From assembly GCA_016795565.1 (NCBI GenBank), contig JAEUGW010000041.1, positions 36,691-100,690 on the forward strand: 64,000 nucleotides of DNA. The letters are read 5' to 3'. The first letter of the stretch is position 1, and every line of letters begins with the position of its first letter. Positions 25,696-34,750 of this stretch are shown piece after piece. This DNA is from Opitutaceae bacterium. Lineage in GTDB: Bacteria > Verrucomicrobiota > Verrucomicrobiia > Opitutales > Opitutaceae. The position numbers were made by a program, and so were the translations under genes. The notes beneath the pieces were generated by a model. That model was not told where the DNA came from and searched no databases. It saw nothing but the letters and a program-made list of their open reading frames with translations.

Positions 25696-27087
25696 TCAGA
25701 TGACCTCGAAGTAGCGGCGCAACTCCCAATCGGTCACGCCATCGAGCCATTGGCGCCATTCCCATTCGCGGGTCGCGGCGAAGTGGTCCACGAACACGTC
25801 GCCGAGCCAGTCGCGCGCGATCTTTGAGGCGCGGAAGTTGCGGGTCGTTTCGATGAGCGTGCGCGGGGCCCGCGGCACGTCGTCGGCGCCTTGGTTGGAG
25901 CCGTGGATGGGGGGGATGGTGAGCTTGAGTTTGCGTTCGACGCCGTGCAGGCCGGCTGCGATGACCGCGGCCATCGCGAGATAAGGATTCACATCGGCGC
26001 CGGGACAGCGGGTTTCGAGGCGGGTGGATTTGGGCGAGCCGGGGATCACACGAAAGCTCGCGGTGCGGTTGTCGATCGCCCAGGTGGGTTTCACGGGCGC
26101 CCAGAAGCCGTCGACGAGGCGCTTGTAGCTGTTGATCGTCGGCCAGAACAGAGGGGCAAACTCAAGGAGGCAGGCGACCTGTCCGGCAAGGTAGCTCTCG
26201 AAGAGCGGACTCATCCCTTGCCGGCCCCGGACAGCATGGAAGAGGTTCTTGCCCGTGCGCGGATCGGCGAGGCTTTGGTGGATGTGCCCGCTGCATCCGG
26301 GATACGACTGGTTCCATTTGGCCATGAAGCTCGGCATGATCCCAAAGCGGTGGCCGATTTCCTTCACGGCGGTCTTGAAGAGGACGGCGCGGTCCGCGCT
26401 TTCCAGCGCGTCGGAGAACTGCAGGGCGGCTTCGAGCACGCCAGGGCCGGTCTCGGTGTGCAGGCCCTCAACGGGCACCCCGAACCGGGGCAGTTCCTCC
26501 ATGAGCGCACGCAGGAATTCCCGGCTGTGGTTGGCGCGCAGGAGCGAGTAGCCAAACATGCCGGGCGTGATAGGCTCGGGCCGGGTGTAATTCTTGGCCG
26601 CCCAAGTCTGGGGGGTCTCGGCGAAGTTGAACCACTCGAACTCCATGCCGCACATCGGGTGCACGCCGAGCTGTTCGGCCCGACGGAGGACGCGCCGGAG
26701 GACTTGGCGCGGGCAGAGGGGATGCGGCACCTCCGCGGGCCTGCGAGCCGGGCCGGGTTGGACGAACTCGCCGAGGAAGAACGAAACCCCATCGTCCCAC
26801 GGAATGCGGCGATGGGTGCGGAGATCGATGCGGGCCAGGACGTCGGGGAAGCCCTTGTGCCAGCCGGTGAGCTGGGTGTTGTCGTAGCACTGGTCGGCCA
26901 TGTCCCAGCCGAAGACGACGTCGCAGAACCCGAACCCACCCGCCGGCGCCTCGGCGGCGACGGAGAGAAACTTGTCCTTGTGCAGGTATTTGCCACGCAG
27001 GATGCCGTCGATATCGGCGACGGCGACTTTGACGCGCGTTTGGGGCGAGCGGGCGATTTCACGAAGCAGGCGGGAGCGGGTTTTCAT
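25696..27087 (-). CDS. Glutamine-synthetase-family gamma-glutamylamide synthetase
   Basis: The 463-residue product has the GS beta-grasp and catalytic domains, with the Glu metal ligands in CGMEFEWFNF and HTETGPGVLEAALQ. It also has the WNQSYPGCSGHIHQSL region and the late RLETRCPGADVNPYLAMAA motif. No adenylylation tyrosine loop of classical GlnA is seen, and the N-terminal start MKTRSRLLREIARS with VAVADIDGILRGKYL is typical of PuuA/IpuC-like enzymes that join glutamate to an amine using ATP. It overlaps the preceding peptidase-like gene by 4 bp. Substrate choice cannot be read from sequence. Confidence 0.87.
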   Translation of the reverse strand: MKTRSRLLREIARSPQTRVKVAVADIDGILRGKYLHKDKFLSVAAEAPAGGFGFCDVVFGWDMADQCYDNTQLTGWHKGFPDVLARIDLRTHRRIPWDDGVSFFLGEFVQPGPARRPAEVPHPLCPRQVLRRVLRRAEQLGVHPMCGMEFEWFNFAETPQTWAAKNYTRPEPITPGMFGYSLLRANHSREFLRALMEELPRFGVPVEGLHTETGPGVLEAALQFSDALESADRAVLFKTAVKEIGHRFGIMPSFMAKWNQSYPGCSGHIHQSLADPRTGKNLFHAVRGRQGMSPLFESYLAGQVACLLEFAPLFWPTINSYKRLVDGFWAPVKPTWAIDNRTASFRVIPGSPKSTRLETRCPGADVNPYLAMAAVIAAGLHGVERKLKLTIPPIHGSNQGADDVPRAPRTLIETTRNFRASKIARDWLGDVFVDHFAATREWEWRQWLDGVTDWELRRYFEVI

Positions 27088-27989
27088 GGACGGGAGACCT
27101 CAGCGAGAAACGCCTGAACCACGGGGAAATATTCGGACGGCCGCTCGTAGAACGGCATGTGCGAGCAATCGCGGAAGACCACGAACCTGGATCGCGGCAG
27201 CGCGTCGTGGATGCGCCGGGAGCAGGCGGGGGTCAGCTCGTCGAATTCGCCACAGAGGACCAGGCAGGGACACTTGATCGCACCGAGGGCCGGAATGCGG
27301 TTCCAGTCCTTCATGTTGCCTGTGTAGGTAAACTCATTCGGGCCCTGCATCGTGCAGTAGGGCTCCATGTTCCAATCCGCGACGCTTGCCTGCAGGGGCG
27401 CCGGCCACTGATCCAAACGGCAGACATGGCGATAGTTGAGCAACGTGATGGCCGCCTGGTATTCGGGGTGCGAAATGCTGCCGTCGGCCTCCCGGCGCAC
27501 CATCATGCGGACGGTCTCATCGCCTAGCGCGGCGCGCAGCCGGTGGAGCTCGGCGACGAGATGAGGGATGTCCACGGCGCCATCGGCCACGATGTAGCTG
27601 GTGACGCGCCCGGGATGGGTGAGGCAGTATTCGGTGCCGAGCCAGGTTCCCCAAGAATGACCGAACAGATGAAAGCGTTCGATGCCGAGGTGGGCGCGGA
27701 TTTGCTCCAGTTCGTCCACGTAGCAGTGCAGGGTCCACAGGGTTGCGTCCTTCGGCCGGTCGGAAGCGCCGCAGCCGAGCTGGTCATAGAACACCACGCA
27801 CCGATCTTCATCGGCCAGCACGGCATGGCTGTCGCGGAGATAATTGCAGGGCAGGCCGGGACCGCCGTTGACGCCGATCAGAACCTCGCGCGCGTCGTGG
27901 GGCGCGGGGCCGTAGCGGTAAGTCACGACCGTGTGGCCTTCGCGGAGGCGGATCTTTTCGCAGACAGGTGTTTGAGCGGACACGGACAT
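27084..27989 (-). CDS. Proline-iminopeptidase-like alpha/beta hydrolase
   Basis: The 301-residue product has the oxyanion-hole motif GVNGGPGLPCNY, the nucleophile elbow HLFGHSWGTWLG, an acidic residue in VLCGEFDELTP and the catalytic His in RDCSHMPFYE. This matches prolyl aminopeptidases and tricorn-interacting F1-like peptidases (family S33), which remove N-terminal residues from short peptides or amino-acid amides. There is no signal peptide, so it acts in the cytoplasm. It lies between the nitrilase gene (22-bp gap) and the GS-like gene (4-bp overlap). It may cut an imported peptide- or amide-type substrate before gamma-glutamylation. Confidence 0.82.
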   Translation of the reverse strand: MSVSAQTPVCEKIRLREGHTVVTYRYGPAPHDAREVLIGVNGGPGLPCNYLRDSHAVLADEDRCVVFYDQLGCGASDRPKDATLWTLHCYVDELEQIRAHLGIERFHLFGHSWGTWLGTEYCLTHPGRVTSYIVADGAVDIPHLVAELHRLRAALGDETVRMMVRREADGSISHPEYQAAITLLNYRHVCRLDQWPAPLQASVADWNMEPYCTMQGPNEFTYTGNMKDWNRIPALGAIKCPCLVLCGEFDELTPACSRRIHDALPRSRFVVFRDCSHMPFYERPSEYFPVVQAFLAEVSRP

Positions 27990-28011
27990 GTGAAGGGCGG
28001 TTGGGGCGGTT

Positions 28012-28842
28012 TCAGCGGATGAGTTCGAATGGCCGGTCCTGACCGAGGCTGGGAATGGCGGTGCGGGCCTTGGTCACGGAGGCGGGATCGTAGTCGGCGT
28101 AGATCACGCCTTCCGCCTCGGCCGCTTCCGCGAGCACGGCGCCCCACGGGTCGACGATCAGGGAGTGCCCGTAGCTCCAGCGGGTGCCGTAGGGGTTGCC
28201 GCACTGCGCCGGGGCGACGACATAACACCCGTTTTCGATCGCGCGGGCGCGCAACAGCGAGTGCCAGTGGGCCTCCCCGGTGATCTTCATGAAAGCGGCC
28301 GGCACCGTCAGGATTTTGGCTCCGGCTTGGGCCAGGGCGCGAAAGAGGTGCGGGAAGCGCAAATCGTAGCAGATGGAGAGACCGATCTCTGCCCACGGGG
28401 TGGACGCAACCACGGCCCGGGAGCCCCGCTCGTAGAGGTTCGACTCCGCATACACGGTCGAACCCGGTGTCGCGTCGAAAAAGTGGATCTTGTCGTAATA
28501 GTCGACGATCATTCCCTGTTGGTCGAGCAGCAGGCAGCGGTTGACCGGTTGGCCCTGTTCGTTGCGGGTGCTGACGGAGCCGACGAGCAGCCACACGCCC
28601 AATTCGCGGGCGAGCTCACTAAAGACCCGGGCGGCGTCGTGCTCTCTGAGCGGGCGCGCGTGAGCGCGCATTTTGTCCAGATCCTCATCCAGCAAGTCGA
28701 CGGCCTCGGGTAGGCAGATGAAACTGGCCCCGCCGGTGGCCGCTTGGCGGATGAACTCGCAGGCGCGCGCGGTGTTCAGGGTAGCGTCTGAACCCGCTTG
28801 TATCTGCACACAGGCGATTCGCGTGAGGAGGGGAGAGTTCAT
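28012..28842 (-). CDS. Nitrilase-superfamily amidase (omega-amidase-like carbon-nitrogen hydrolase)
   Basis: The 276-residue product carries the E-K-C triad region of the nitrilase superfamily. Glu is in SFICLPEAVDLL (residue 46), Lys in the region around KIHFFD, and Cys in IGLSICYDLRFPHLFRAL. The length and the RFP motif fit the Nit1/Nit2/omega-amidase branch, which hydrolyses small amides. It is the first gene of the seven-gene operon. Its 107-bp upstream gap is shared with the divergent GntR gene and carries a tandem operator. Confidence 0.88.
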   Translation of the reverse strand: MNSPLLTRIACVQIQAGSDATLNTARACEFIRQAATGGASFICLPEAVDLLDEDLDKMRAHARPLREHDAARVFSELARELGVWLLVGSVSTRNEQGQPVNRCLLLDQQGMIVDYYDKIHFFDATPGSTVYAESNLYERGSRAVVASTPWAEIGLSICYDLRFPHLFRALAQAGAKILTVPAAFMKITGEAHWHSLLRARAIENGCYVVAPAQCGNPYGTRWSYGHSLIVDPWGAVLAEAAEAEGVIYADYDPASVTKARTAIPSLGQDRPFELIR

Positions 28843-28914
28843 GCGTCGTTAGCCTTGATGAGTGTAGACTTGCAGAAAGGGGCCTTTTTGAGGTATGTAT
28901 ATCCGAGCACAAAC

Positions 28915-28938
28915 AAGGCTACTAAATTGGCTACTATC
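28915..28938 (+). promoter_or_regulatory. Tandem copies of the cluster operator, upstream of the GntR gene
   Basis: AAGGCTACTAAA (28915-28926) is followed directly by TTGGCTACTATC (28927-28938), two direct copies with a 12-bp period. They end 10 bp before the ATG of the GntR gene, inside the divergent intergenic region that also serves the seven-gene operon. Matching single copies occur before the esterase, the ABC importer and the TonB receptor. The most likely binder is the GntR protein itself. Confidence 0.6.
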
Positions 28939-28948
28939 ATCTGTCCCT

Positions 28949-29587
28949 ATGGCAACTCAAATCTCACCCGAAAAATCCGTTAGTTTTGTTCAGCAGCTTC
29001 GAGCTGAGCTTTTGGCCGGCAAATACTCGCCTGGAGAATGGCTGAAGCAGGCCGATCTCGAGGCAGACTATGGGGCGAACCGGTTCGAAGTTCGTTTCGG
29101 GCTCGCCGAGCTGCACCTGCACGGTCTGCTCGATCACTTCCCGAATCGCGGCTATCGAGTCTGCAACCACACCGAGGAAGAACGCGGGCATCTCTACGAA
29201 ACGCGCACCTTGCTTGAGGTTGCTGCCTGTCGACTCGTGGTGCAGCGCGCCACCGAGGAGCAGATCGTAGAGTTTGAGCACCTGGTTAAGGCGTTTGACC
29301 AAGCCATCGAGCACGATGGCCGCGATCGACTGTGGAAAATCAATACCGACCTGCACGATTGCTTTGATGGAATGGCGGGGAACCCCCTGCTGGCTGCGCA
29401 GAGCAAAAGGCTCAGGGAGCGCGGACTGCCGGCGCGCTGGAGCACTTGGAATGCACCCAAGGCTCCCCGTGAGAGCAGCGCCGACCACTATGAAATGCTG
29501 GAAATGCTCAGGCGGCGCGATGCCGATGGCTTGGCCGCGGTTGTCTATCGTCACCTTAACCGCTGGCGGAAGCAGCCGAGGCCGTAG
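28949..29587 (+). CDS. GntR-family regulator with FCD ligand domain
   Basis: The 212-residue product has an N-terminal winged helix (LRAELLAGKYSPGEWLKQAD, then FEVRFGLAELHLHGLLDH and NRGYRV). The FCD-type all-helical ligand domain has the expected metal-binding pattern, Asp/His in NTDLHDCFDGMAG, His in SADHYEMLEML and His in VYRHLNRW. FCD regulators sense organic acids or amino-acid-like ligands, usually the substrate of the pathway they control. The ATG at 28949 gives the normal length; an upstream ATG at 28895 would place the start over the operators. It is divergent from the catabolic operon. Confidence 0.88.
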   Translation: MATQISPEKSVSFVQQLRAELLAGKYSPGEWLKQADLEADYGANRFEVRFGLAELHLHGLLDHFPNRGYRVCNHTEEERGHLYETRTLLEVAACRLVVQRATEEQIVEFEHLVKAFDQAIEHDGRDRLWKINTDLHDCFDGMAGNPLLAAQSKRLRERGLPARWSTWNAPKAPRESSADHYEMLEMLRRRDADGLAAVVYRHLNRWRKQPRP

Positions 29588-29609
29588 CTGGCGAGTGCGC
29601 GTCCCGGGA

Positions 29610-30458
29610 TTATGGCACCCGCGGAATCTGCAATGCGGTGCAGCCCGCTGCGAGCCGCTGACGGAAGAAGCGGTCCGCGGCTTGCACGATGGGCTCGAGC
29701 TCGTGGCTGACACCGTCTAGCAATTCGAAAGTAACCTGGCACTGAAGCACAGACAGTTGTTTGTAGAGTGTGCTCAGCCGTTCGACCCGGTTCTTTCCCG
29801 CTGCCAAGGCACCCTCCATCCAGTAGGGATCCACCGGGGACTGAATAATCTCGCTGACATCGGTGTCTTCGCGGCCGACGATCAGGTGGATCAGAACCTG
29901 ATGAATCGCGGGCCAATCAGGTTCATGGCCGAAAACCTCCGCGAAATTGGCCAAGCCAACCCACCAACGTTGGTTGGATTGCGGAAGTGTAACCGATCCC
30001 GGCGCGCCAACGGCCACGGCGCTCAGTCGCCCGGGATGCGCATAGAAAAAGCGGTGGGCAAAGTGCGCCCCTCCCGAAAAGCCGAACAGCATGAAGCGCG
30101 ACGCGTCGACCGCATAGCGGGCCGCGACTTCCTCGACCATAGCGAGCGCAATCAGATCAAAGCGGAGGGAGCCCACGCTGAGCAATTTGTAGTCGTCCAG
30201 TTCGTCGTCATGCCCGAGGCCTGCGGGGAAGAGCGGGGCGACAACCACGGTGTTGGTCGACTCTGCGAAGTCGGAAAATAGATCTCGCACCTGTTGATTT
30301 ACGCGGTCGGTTCCATGCACGGCCAGCAGGATGCGGTCTGGTTTTCGCCCGGCGCTGATGGCGCGGGGCACATGCATGCAATAGGAAAATCGAGGATCGG
30401 CCCGGCAAACCAGACTGGTCGTTCGGCCAACAAAATAGGGGGAGAAACGAGGAGGCAT
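29610..30458 (-). CDS. Alpha/beta-hydrolase, PHB-depolymerase/feruloyl-esterase-like
   Basis: The 282-residue product has an oxyanion region (ILLAVHGTDRV) and the nucleophile elbow FMLFGFSGGAHFAHRF. An acidic residue may lie in VGREDTDVSE, and a late His is in DGVSHELEPI. The layout resembles esterases of the PHB depolymerase/LpqC type. No signal peptide is seen with the chosen ATG (30458); an upstream in-frame start at 30497 is possible but would span the operator at 30474-30485. It is convergent with the GntR gene (22-bp gap). It could free an alcohol or acid from an ester-type substrate. Confidence 0.75.
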   Translation of the reverse strand: MPPRFSPYFVGRTTSLVCRADPRFSYCMHVPRAISAGRKPDRILLAVHGTDRVNQQVRDLFSDFAESTNTVVVAPLFPAGLGHDDELDDYKLLSVGSLRFDLIALAMVEEVAARYAVDASRFMLFGFSGGAHFAHRFFYAHPGRLSAVAVGAPGSVTLPQSNQRWWVGLANFAEVFGHEPDWPAIHQVLIHLIVGREDTDVSEIIQSPVDPYWMEGALAAGKNRVERLSTLYKQLSVLQCQVTFELLDGVSHELEPIVQAADRFFRQRLAAGCTALQIPRVP

Positions 30459-30473
30459 GGCTAGGAAACAATA

Positions 30474-30485
30474 ATTGGTAGCCAA
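30474..30485 (-). promoter_or_regulatory. Cluster operator before the esterase gene
   Basis: On the minus strand this reads TTGGCTACCAAT and matches the consensus TTGGCTACT at 8 of 9 positions. It lies 15 bp upstream of the esterase ATG at 30458. The 249 bp on its other side (30486-30734), up to the ABC importer gene, are AT-rich and carry no gene. Confidence 0.5.
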
Positions 30486-30655
30486 AATAAGCAACAATAT
30501 AATAATGTGCTCGATGCCGTTTTTCTTACACGAAATAAAATTAAACTAGTTAGTATACTATTAACAACAAACGAGTAACGATTTCAATAGACTAGATTTA
30601 GGCTTATGGGCATAAAACGTGCGTGGAAATCACGCTTGACTATATGTAGCATATG

Positions 30656-30667
30656 TTGGCTACTATT
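30656..30667 (+). promoter_or_regulatory. Cluster operator and probable promoter before the ABC importer
   Basis: TTGGCTACTATT repeats the element at the GntR gene for 11 bases. A possible -35 box TTGACT lies at 30637-30642, and the TACTAT inside the element could serve as a -10 box at a 19-bp spacing, so a bound regulator would block the promoter. The start codon of the solute-binding protein is 67 bp downstream. Confidence 0.52.
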
Positions 30668-30734
30668 TTGTGATCCCCGATACGTCGCCACTGCTCTCTG
30701 CACGATCTACCTCTAACACTGAACGCCCCTGTAA

Positions 30735-31850
30735 ATGAAATCCAAAGAAATCCCCAACCTCCCCTCTTCAGTTTTCGCTCGCCGTGCAGCCGCCCTGGCT
30801 GGAGCAATCCTCGCGGTAATTTCGCTAAGTGCAGCCGATCCGGCTGCTTTTGAACAGTCAAAAAAGGAGGCCGGCTTGCTGGTTTACGGCAACATCGCGG
30901 CAGACAATTTCGGCCCGGCGGCCGCGGGCTTCAGGAAGAAATATCCGTGGATCAAACTCGAGATGCTCGATACCGGGCCGGCGGTCGCGTTCGAGCGCTA
31001 TTATGCCGAGACGTCCGCGGGGCGTCGCAGCGCCGATGCCATCTTGGCGGCCGCCCCCTCGGCTTGGGTGAGGTTTGCGCAGAAGGGCGAAGCGCTGCCC
31101 TATGTGGCCGCCGAGGACGAGGCGCTGCCGAAATGGAGCAAGCCGTTTCCCGGTGTCTATACCCTCTCCACCGATCCCCTTCTGCTGGTTTACAACAAGC
31201 TTCTGCTCCCGCCGGAGCGTCGCCCGAAGTCGATCACGCAGTTGATTCAACTGGCCAAAAAATATCCGCAGGACTTCGACGGACGGCTCACCACCTACGA
31301 TGCCTCCCGGCACCCCTTCGCCTATGCCATCCACTGGACCTACGTGAACCGCTACGGCGCGGAGGGGTGGAAAAAGCTCGCAGCACTCGGGCCGCTGACG
31401 CGACCCGAAGGCGCTGGCTCCTCCATGGTGGAAAAGCTCACGACCGGAGAATTCACGGCGATTTATTTTGGCTCGGGTCTGACCTTCATGAAGCGCATCC
31501 TCGATGCCAAGGGCGGCGATCTACTCGAGTGGAGCCTGATCGGTGACGGCACTCCAGTGATGCTGCGCGGCATGGCGATCACGCGCAAAGCCAAGAGTCC
31601 GTATTCGGCGCAGCTATTCATTGACTATTTGCTGTCGCACGAAGGCCAGGTGGCATTGGGGCGGGGCGGGCTCACGCCTTATCGCAGCGACGTTCAGAAA
31701 GACGAGGTGCCGTTCCTGACCTATGAGCAAATTCGGCAGCAGATCGGCGACGAAAACATTGTCATCATCGGCTACGATGAGCAGATGCTCGCCGATGAGG
31801 AAAAGTTTGTCGCTAAATGGCAGGCGCTTTTCCCCTCGGTGAAGAGATAA
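30735..31850 (+). CDS. ABC importer solute-binding protein (Fe/AEP/spermidine-type cluster)
   Basis: The 371-residue product has a signal peptide (FARRAAALAGAILAVISLSA) and a type II periplasmic-binding fold. The N-terminal lobe starts LLVYGNIAADNF. The late segment DGTPVMLRGMAITRKAKSPY, then AQLFIDYLLSHEGQ, is typical of the FbpA/AfuA and 2-aminoethylphosphonate group. The FbpA-type tyrosine pair for ferric iron is not evident, so an organic ligand is more likely. It is followed in 13 bp by the permease gene. The operator at 30656 suggests substrate-controlled expression with the catabolic operon. Confidence 0.85.
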   Translation: MKSKEIPNLPSSVFARRAAALAGAILAVISLSAADPAAFEQSKKEAGLLVYGNIAADNFGPAAAGFRKKYPWIKLEMLDTGPAVAFERYYAETSAGRRSADAILAAAPSAWVRFAQKGEALPYVAAEDEALPKWSKPFPGVYTLSTDPLLLVYNKLLLPPERRPKSITQLIQLAKKYPQDFDGRLTTYDASRHPFAYAIHWTYVNRYGAEGWKKLAALGPLTRPEGAGSSMVEKLTTGEFTAIYFGSGLTFMKRILDAKGGDLLEWSLIGDGTPVMLRGMAITRKAKSPYSAQLFIDYLLSHEGQVALGRGGLTPYRSDVQKDEVPFLTYEQIRQQIGDENIVIIGYDEQMLADEEKFVAKWQALFPSVKR

Positions 31851-31863
31851 GCCCCGCGTCCCC

Positions 31864-33603
31864 ATGAACTCAGCGACCACTCCGGAGAGGATGCTGGCGT
31901 CAGCCGCCGGGAGCGCGCAACGCGACGCGGCGGCCACCGTGCAGTCGGGCGTGGCCGTCATCATCACTCTGCTGGTGATCGCCCCGCTGCTCATGATCCT
32001 CTATCAGTCGCTGCAAACGGCCGCCCTTTATGAAACCGGACGGAGCTGGACGCTGGGCAACTACGCCAAACTTTTCACCCAGGCCGAGTTTTTCGGTGCG
32101 GTGAAAAACTCCCTGGCACTCGCAGTCGTCTCTACCAGCGTGGCGATGGTGATCGGGGTTTTGTCCGCAATCGCCCTTAGTCGGATCGCAATGCCCATGC
32201 GCAACTGGCTCGAATCCGCGATGCTTGCGCCGATTTATGTATCCCAGCTTGTTCTGGCGTTTGGCTGGTATGTGCTCTACGGCCCGTCGGGTTACATCAC
32301 GTTGGCTCTGAAGCGGTGGCTGGGAGGTGTGCCGTGGGATCTAGCCTCGATCACCGGCATGGGTGTGCTGGGCGGCATGGCGATGGCGCCCTACATCATG
32401 CTGAATTGCATGAGTTCACTTGCGCTCACCGACGCCTCGCTGGAGGACGCGGCGCGCAGCACCGGTGCTTCGCCCTGGCGGGTTTTGCGCTCGATCACGA
32501 TTCCTCTGCTGCGGCCGGCCATCGTCTATCTGGTGCTGCTTAGCTTCGTAGGCGGCTTGGAGATGCTCTCGATTCCTCTGATTTTCGGCTGGCCGGCCGG
32601 ACTGGAATTTTTCACCACCTATCTGCTGCGCGAGGGCCTGGGCAAGACGGTGCCGGATTACGGCATGCTGGGAGCGGCGGCATTCATCTTAGTGGTGCTG
32701 GTGGCCTCCTTTGTCCTGCTCCAGCGCAAGGTCATCGGCGCTGCTCAAAGGTATGTGACGGTGCGCGGCAAGGCACAGAGGCCTAAACTGCTCGATCTGG
32801 GCCCTTGGCGCTGGCTGCCTCCGCTCGCCTTGGCGCTTTATGTGCTGTTCACCTCGATACTGCCGCTGGCTGGACTGGGGCTGCGGGCCGTGGTGCGATT
32901 TCTGACCCCGCTGGTGTCGCCGTGGGATTACCTCACCCTGGATCATTTCCGGGCGTTGTTTCAGCAGGAGATTTTTGGCCGGGCGTTGCTGAACAGCGTG
33001 ATTGTGTCCGGTGTGGGGGCCGCCCTGACCACGGTGCTTGTGGCGCTGGCCGCGGTGATGATCCATCGCTCCGAGCACCGGTTTGGCCGCCACTTGGAGT
33101 TGCTGGTGCTGCTGCCGCGCGCCGTGCCGGGCATGGTGGTCGGCATCGGCTTTCTCTGGGTGACGCTTTGGACCCCGGGCTTGAGCCTGCTGCATGGCAC
33201 GATCTGGATTCTGATCATCGCCTACACGATGCGCGGGCTGCCGACGGCTTACGCCAGTATCACTCCGACCGTGCTCCAGATCGGGCGCGAGCTTGATCAG
33301 AGCGCCCGCGTGTCCGGCGCTGATTGGTGGACCACGTGTTGGAAAATCGTGCTGCCGATCGCGAAGACGGCACTGGGCGCGTCCTACTTGCTGTTGTTCC
33401 TGTCGTTTTTCAAAGAGTATGCGGCTGCCGTCTATCTCACCGGCGCCGGCGGCGAGGTGGTCGGCACCCAGCTGCTGCACATGTGGGCCAAAGGCGACGC
33501 TGGGCCGGTGGCCGCGCTCTCGGTGGTCCAACTCGCGTTTACGCTCGTCCTGGCCTGGATGATCCGCCGGATGGGCAAGGAGCAAAAAACATGGCTGACT
33601 TGA
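31864..33603 (+). CDS. Fused ABC-importer permease with two BPD domains
   Basis: The 579-residue product has about 12 membrane segments in two related halves. Each half has the EAA loop that docks the ATPase: SLEDAARSTGASPWRVLRSI in the first half, and ELDQSARVSGADWWTTCWKI in the second. Fused double-permease subunits of this type occur in ferric iron (FbpB/AfuB) and related importers. It overlaps the ATPase gene by 13 bp. Confidence 0.9.
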   Translation: MNSATTPERMLASAAGSAQRDAAATVQSGVAVIITLLVIAPLLMILYQSLQTAALYETGRSWTLGNYAKLFTQAEFFGAVKNSLALAVVSTSVAMVIGVLSAIALSRIAMPMRNWLESAMLAPIYVSQLVLAFGWYVLYGPSGYITLALKRWLGGVPWDLASITGMGVLGGMAMAPYIMLNCMSSLALTDASLEDAARSTGASPWRVLRSITIPLLRPAIVYLVLLSFVGGLEMLSIPLIFGWPAGLEFFTTYLLREGLGKTVPDYGMLGAAAFILVVLVASFVLLQRKVIGAAQRYVTVRGKAQRPKLLDLGPWRWLPPLALALYVLFTSILPLAGLGLRAVVRFLTPLVSPWDYLTLDHFRALFQQEIFGRALLNSVIVSGVGAALTTVLVALAAVMIHRSEHRFGRHLELLVLLPRAVPGMVVGIGFLWVTLWTPGLSLLHGTIWILIIAYTMRGLPTAYASITPTVLQIGRELDQSARVSGADWWTTCWKIVLPIAKTALGASYLLLFLSFFKEYAAAVYLTGAGGEVVGTQLLHMWAKGDAGPVAALSVVQLAFTLVLAWMIRRMGKEQKTWLT

Positions 33604-34673
33604 TCGTAACCGGTTTGACCCGAGCCTACGGGCCGGTGCGCGCAGTGGACGACGTGTCGTTCACCGTGCGCGACGGGGAGTTTCTCACCCTGCTCGGCCC
33701 CAGCGGCTGCGGCAAGAGCACGACGCTCTTCTCGATCGCCGGTCTCGACCGGCCGACTGCCGGGCGGATCGCGATCGGCGACACGGTCTTCTACGACTCG
33801 GCGCAGCAAATCCATCTGCCTCCGGAGCGCAGAAACTGCGGCCTGGTCTTCCAGTCCTACGCACTGTGGCCACATATGACCGTGCGGGCGAATGTCGAGT
33901 TCCCTCTGCGCCTCCGCAAGGTCCCGGCCGCGCAAGCGAAGGCAAAGGTCGAATGGGCGCTCTCGCTCGTGGAAATGCAGGACTACGCGCACCGTTGGCC
34001 GCACGAGTTGTCCGGTGGACAACAGCAGCGGGTGGCACTCGCGCGCACGCTGGTCTACGAGCCGCTGTTGCTGCTGCTCGACGAGCCGCTTTCGAACCTC
34101 GACGCCAAGCTCCGACTGCGCGCGCGCGGCTGGCTGCGCGACCTCCAGTCGCGTCTGAAATTGACGACGGTCTATGTGACTCACGACCAGGAGGAGGCGC
34201 TGGCCTTGAGCGACCGGATCGCGGTGATGAACGGCGGAGAAATCGTCCAACTCGGCACGCCGCAGGATATCTATCTCCAGCCGCGCTCGGCGTTCGTCGC
34301 CGATTTCGTGGGGCACAGCAATATTCTGAGCGGCGAGGCGGTGCGGAACGGACAGGCTGGGATCCTGCTCGTGCTGAGCGACCGGCAGAAACTCCACATC
34401 GACACCGAGCCGCGCGCCGCCGCCAGCAACCGGCTGCAGGTGGCAATCCGGCCCGAACACATCGCGCTGTTCACGGCGGCCGACCGGCCCACAGGGGAAA
34501 ATCTCCTCCGCGGCCGGATCGTTCAGCGAGATTTTCTCGGCGCGCACATCGAATATATCGTGGAAGTGGGTGACACCACGCTCAGGGTGATGGGGACAAA
34601 ACAGATCAGTGGTTCGGAGGTGCTTCTCGAGCTGCCGGTCCAGCGCTGCATGCCTTTCTGGCAGGACGAATAA
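33591..34673 (+). CDS. ABC-importer ATPase with TOBE domain
   Basis: The 360-residue product has Walker A GPSGCGKST, Q-loop FQSYALWPHMT, the ABC signature LSGGQQQRVALARTL, Walker B LLLLLDEPLSNLD and the switch His in YVTHDQEEA. A C-terminal TOBE-type domain (about residues 240-360) is as in PotA, FbpC and PhnT. It energises the fused permease. The gene order SBP-permease-ATPase is standard. The ATG at 33591 overlaps the permease end and removes the shadow frame upstream. Confidence 0.92.
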   Translation: MADLIVTGLTRAYGPVRAVDDVSFTVRDGEFLTLLGPSGCGKSTTLFSIAGLDRPTAGRIAIGDTVFYDSAQQIHLPPERRNCGLVFQSYALWPHMTVRANVEFPLRLRKVPAAQAKAKVEWALSLVEMQDYAHRWPHELSGGQQQRVALARTLVYEPLLLLLDEPLSNLDAKLRLRARGWLRDLQSRLKLTTVYVTHDQEEALALSDRIAVMNGGEIVQLGTPQDIYLQPRSAFVADFVGHSNILSGEAVRNGQAGILLVLSDRQKLHIDTEPRAAASNRLQVAIRPEHIALFTAADRPTGENLLRGRIVQRDFLGAHIEYIVEVGDTTLRVMGTKQISGSEVLLELPVQRCMPFWQDE

Positions 34674-34729
34674 CCCCTGCCCAGTCACCGATTAGCGAGA
34701 ACCCCCAGTGTTATTAAATACCACCATTT

Positions 34730-34741
34730 TTGGCTACTTTA
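34730..34741 (+). promoter_or_regulatory. Cluster operator before the TonB receptor
   Basis: TTGGCTACTTTA lies 9 bp upstream of the receptor ATG at 34751. It repeats the first nine bases of the copies at 28927 and 30656. The 77-bp gap after the ABC ATPase gene is AT-richer than its flanks and holds nothing else. Confidence 0.5.
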
Positions 34742-34750
34742 CTCCCAGCC

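Noticed and set aside
30735..34673. Assignment of the ABC importer to ferric iron
   Set aside because: The family includes iron importers, but the tyrosine pair of FbpA is not evident and the operator links it to the amine-catabolism genes, so I left the substrate open.
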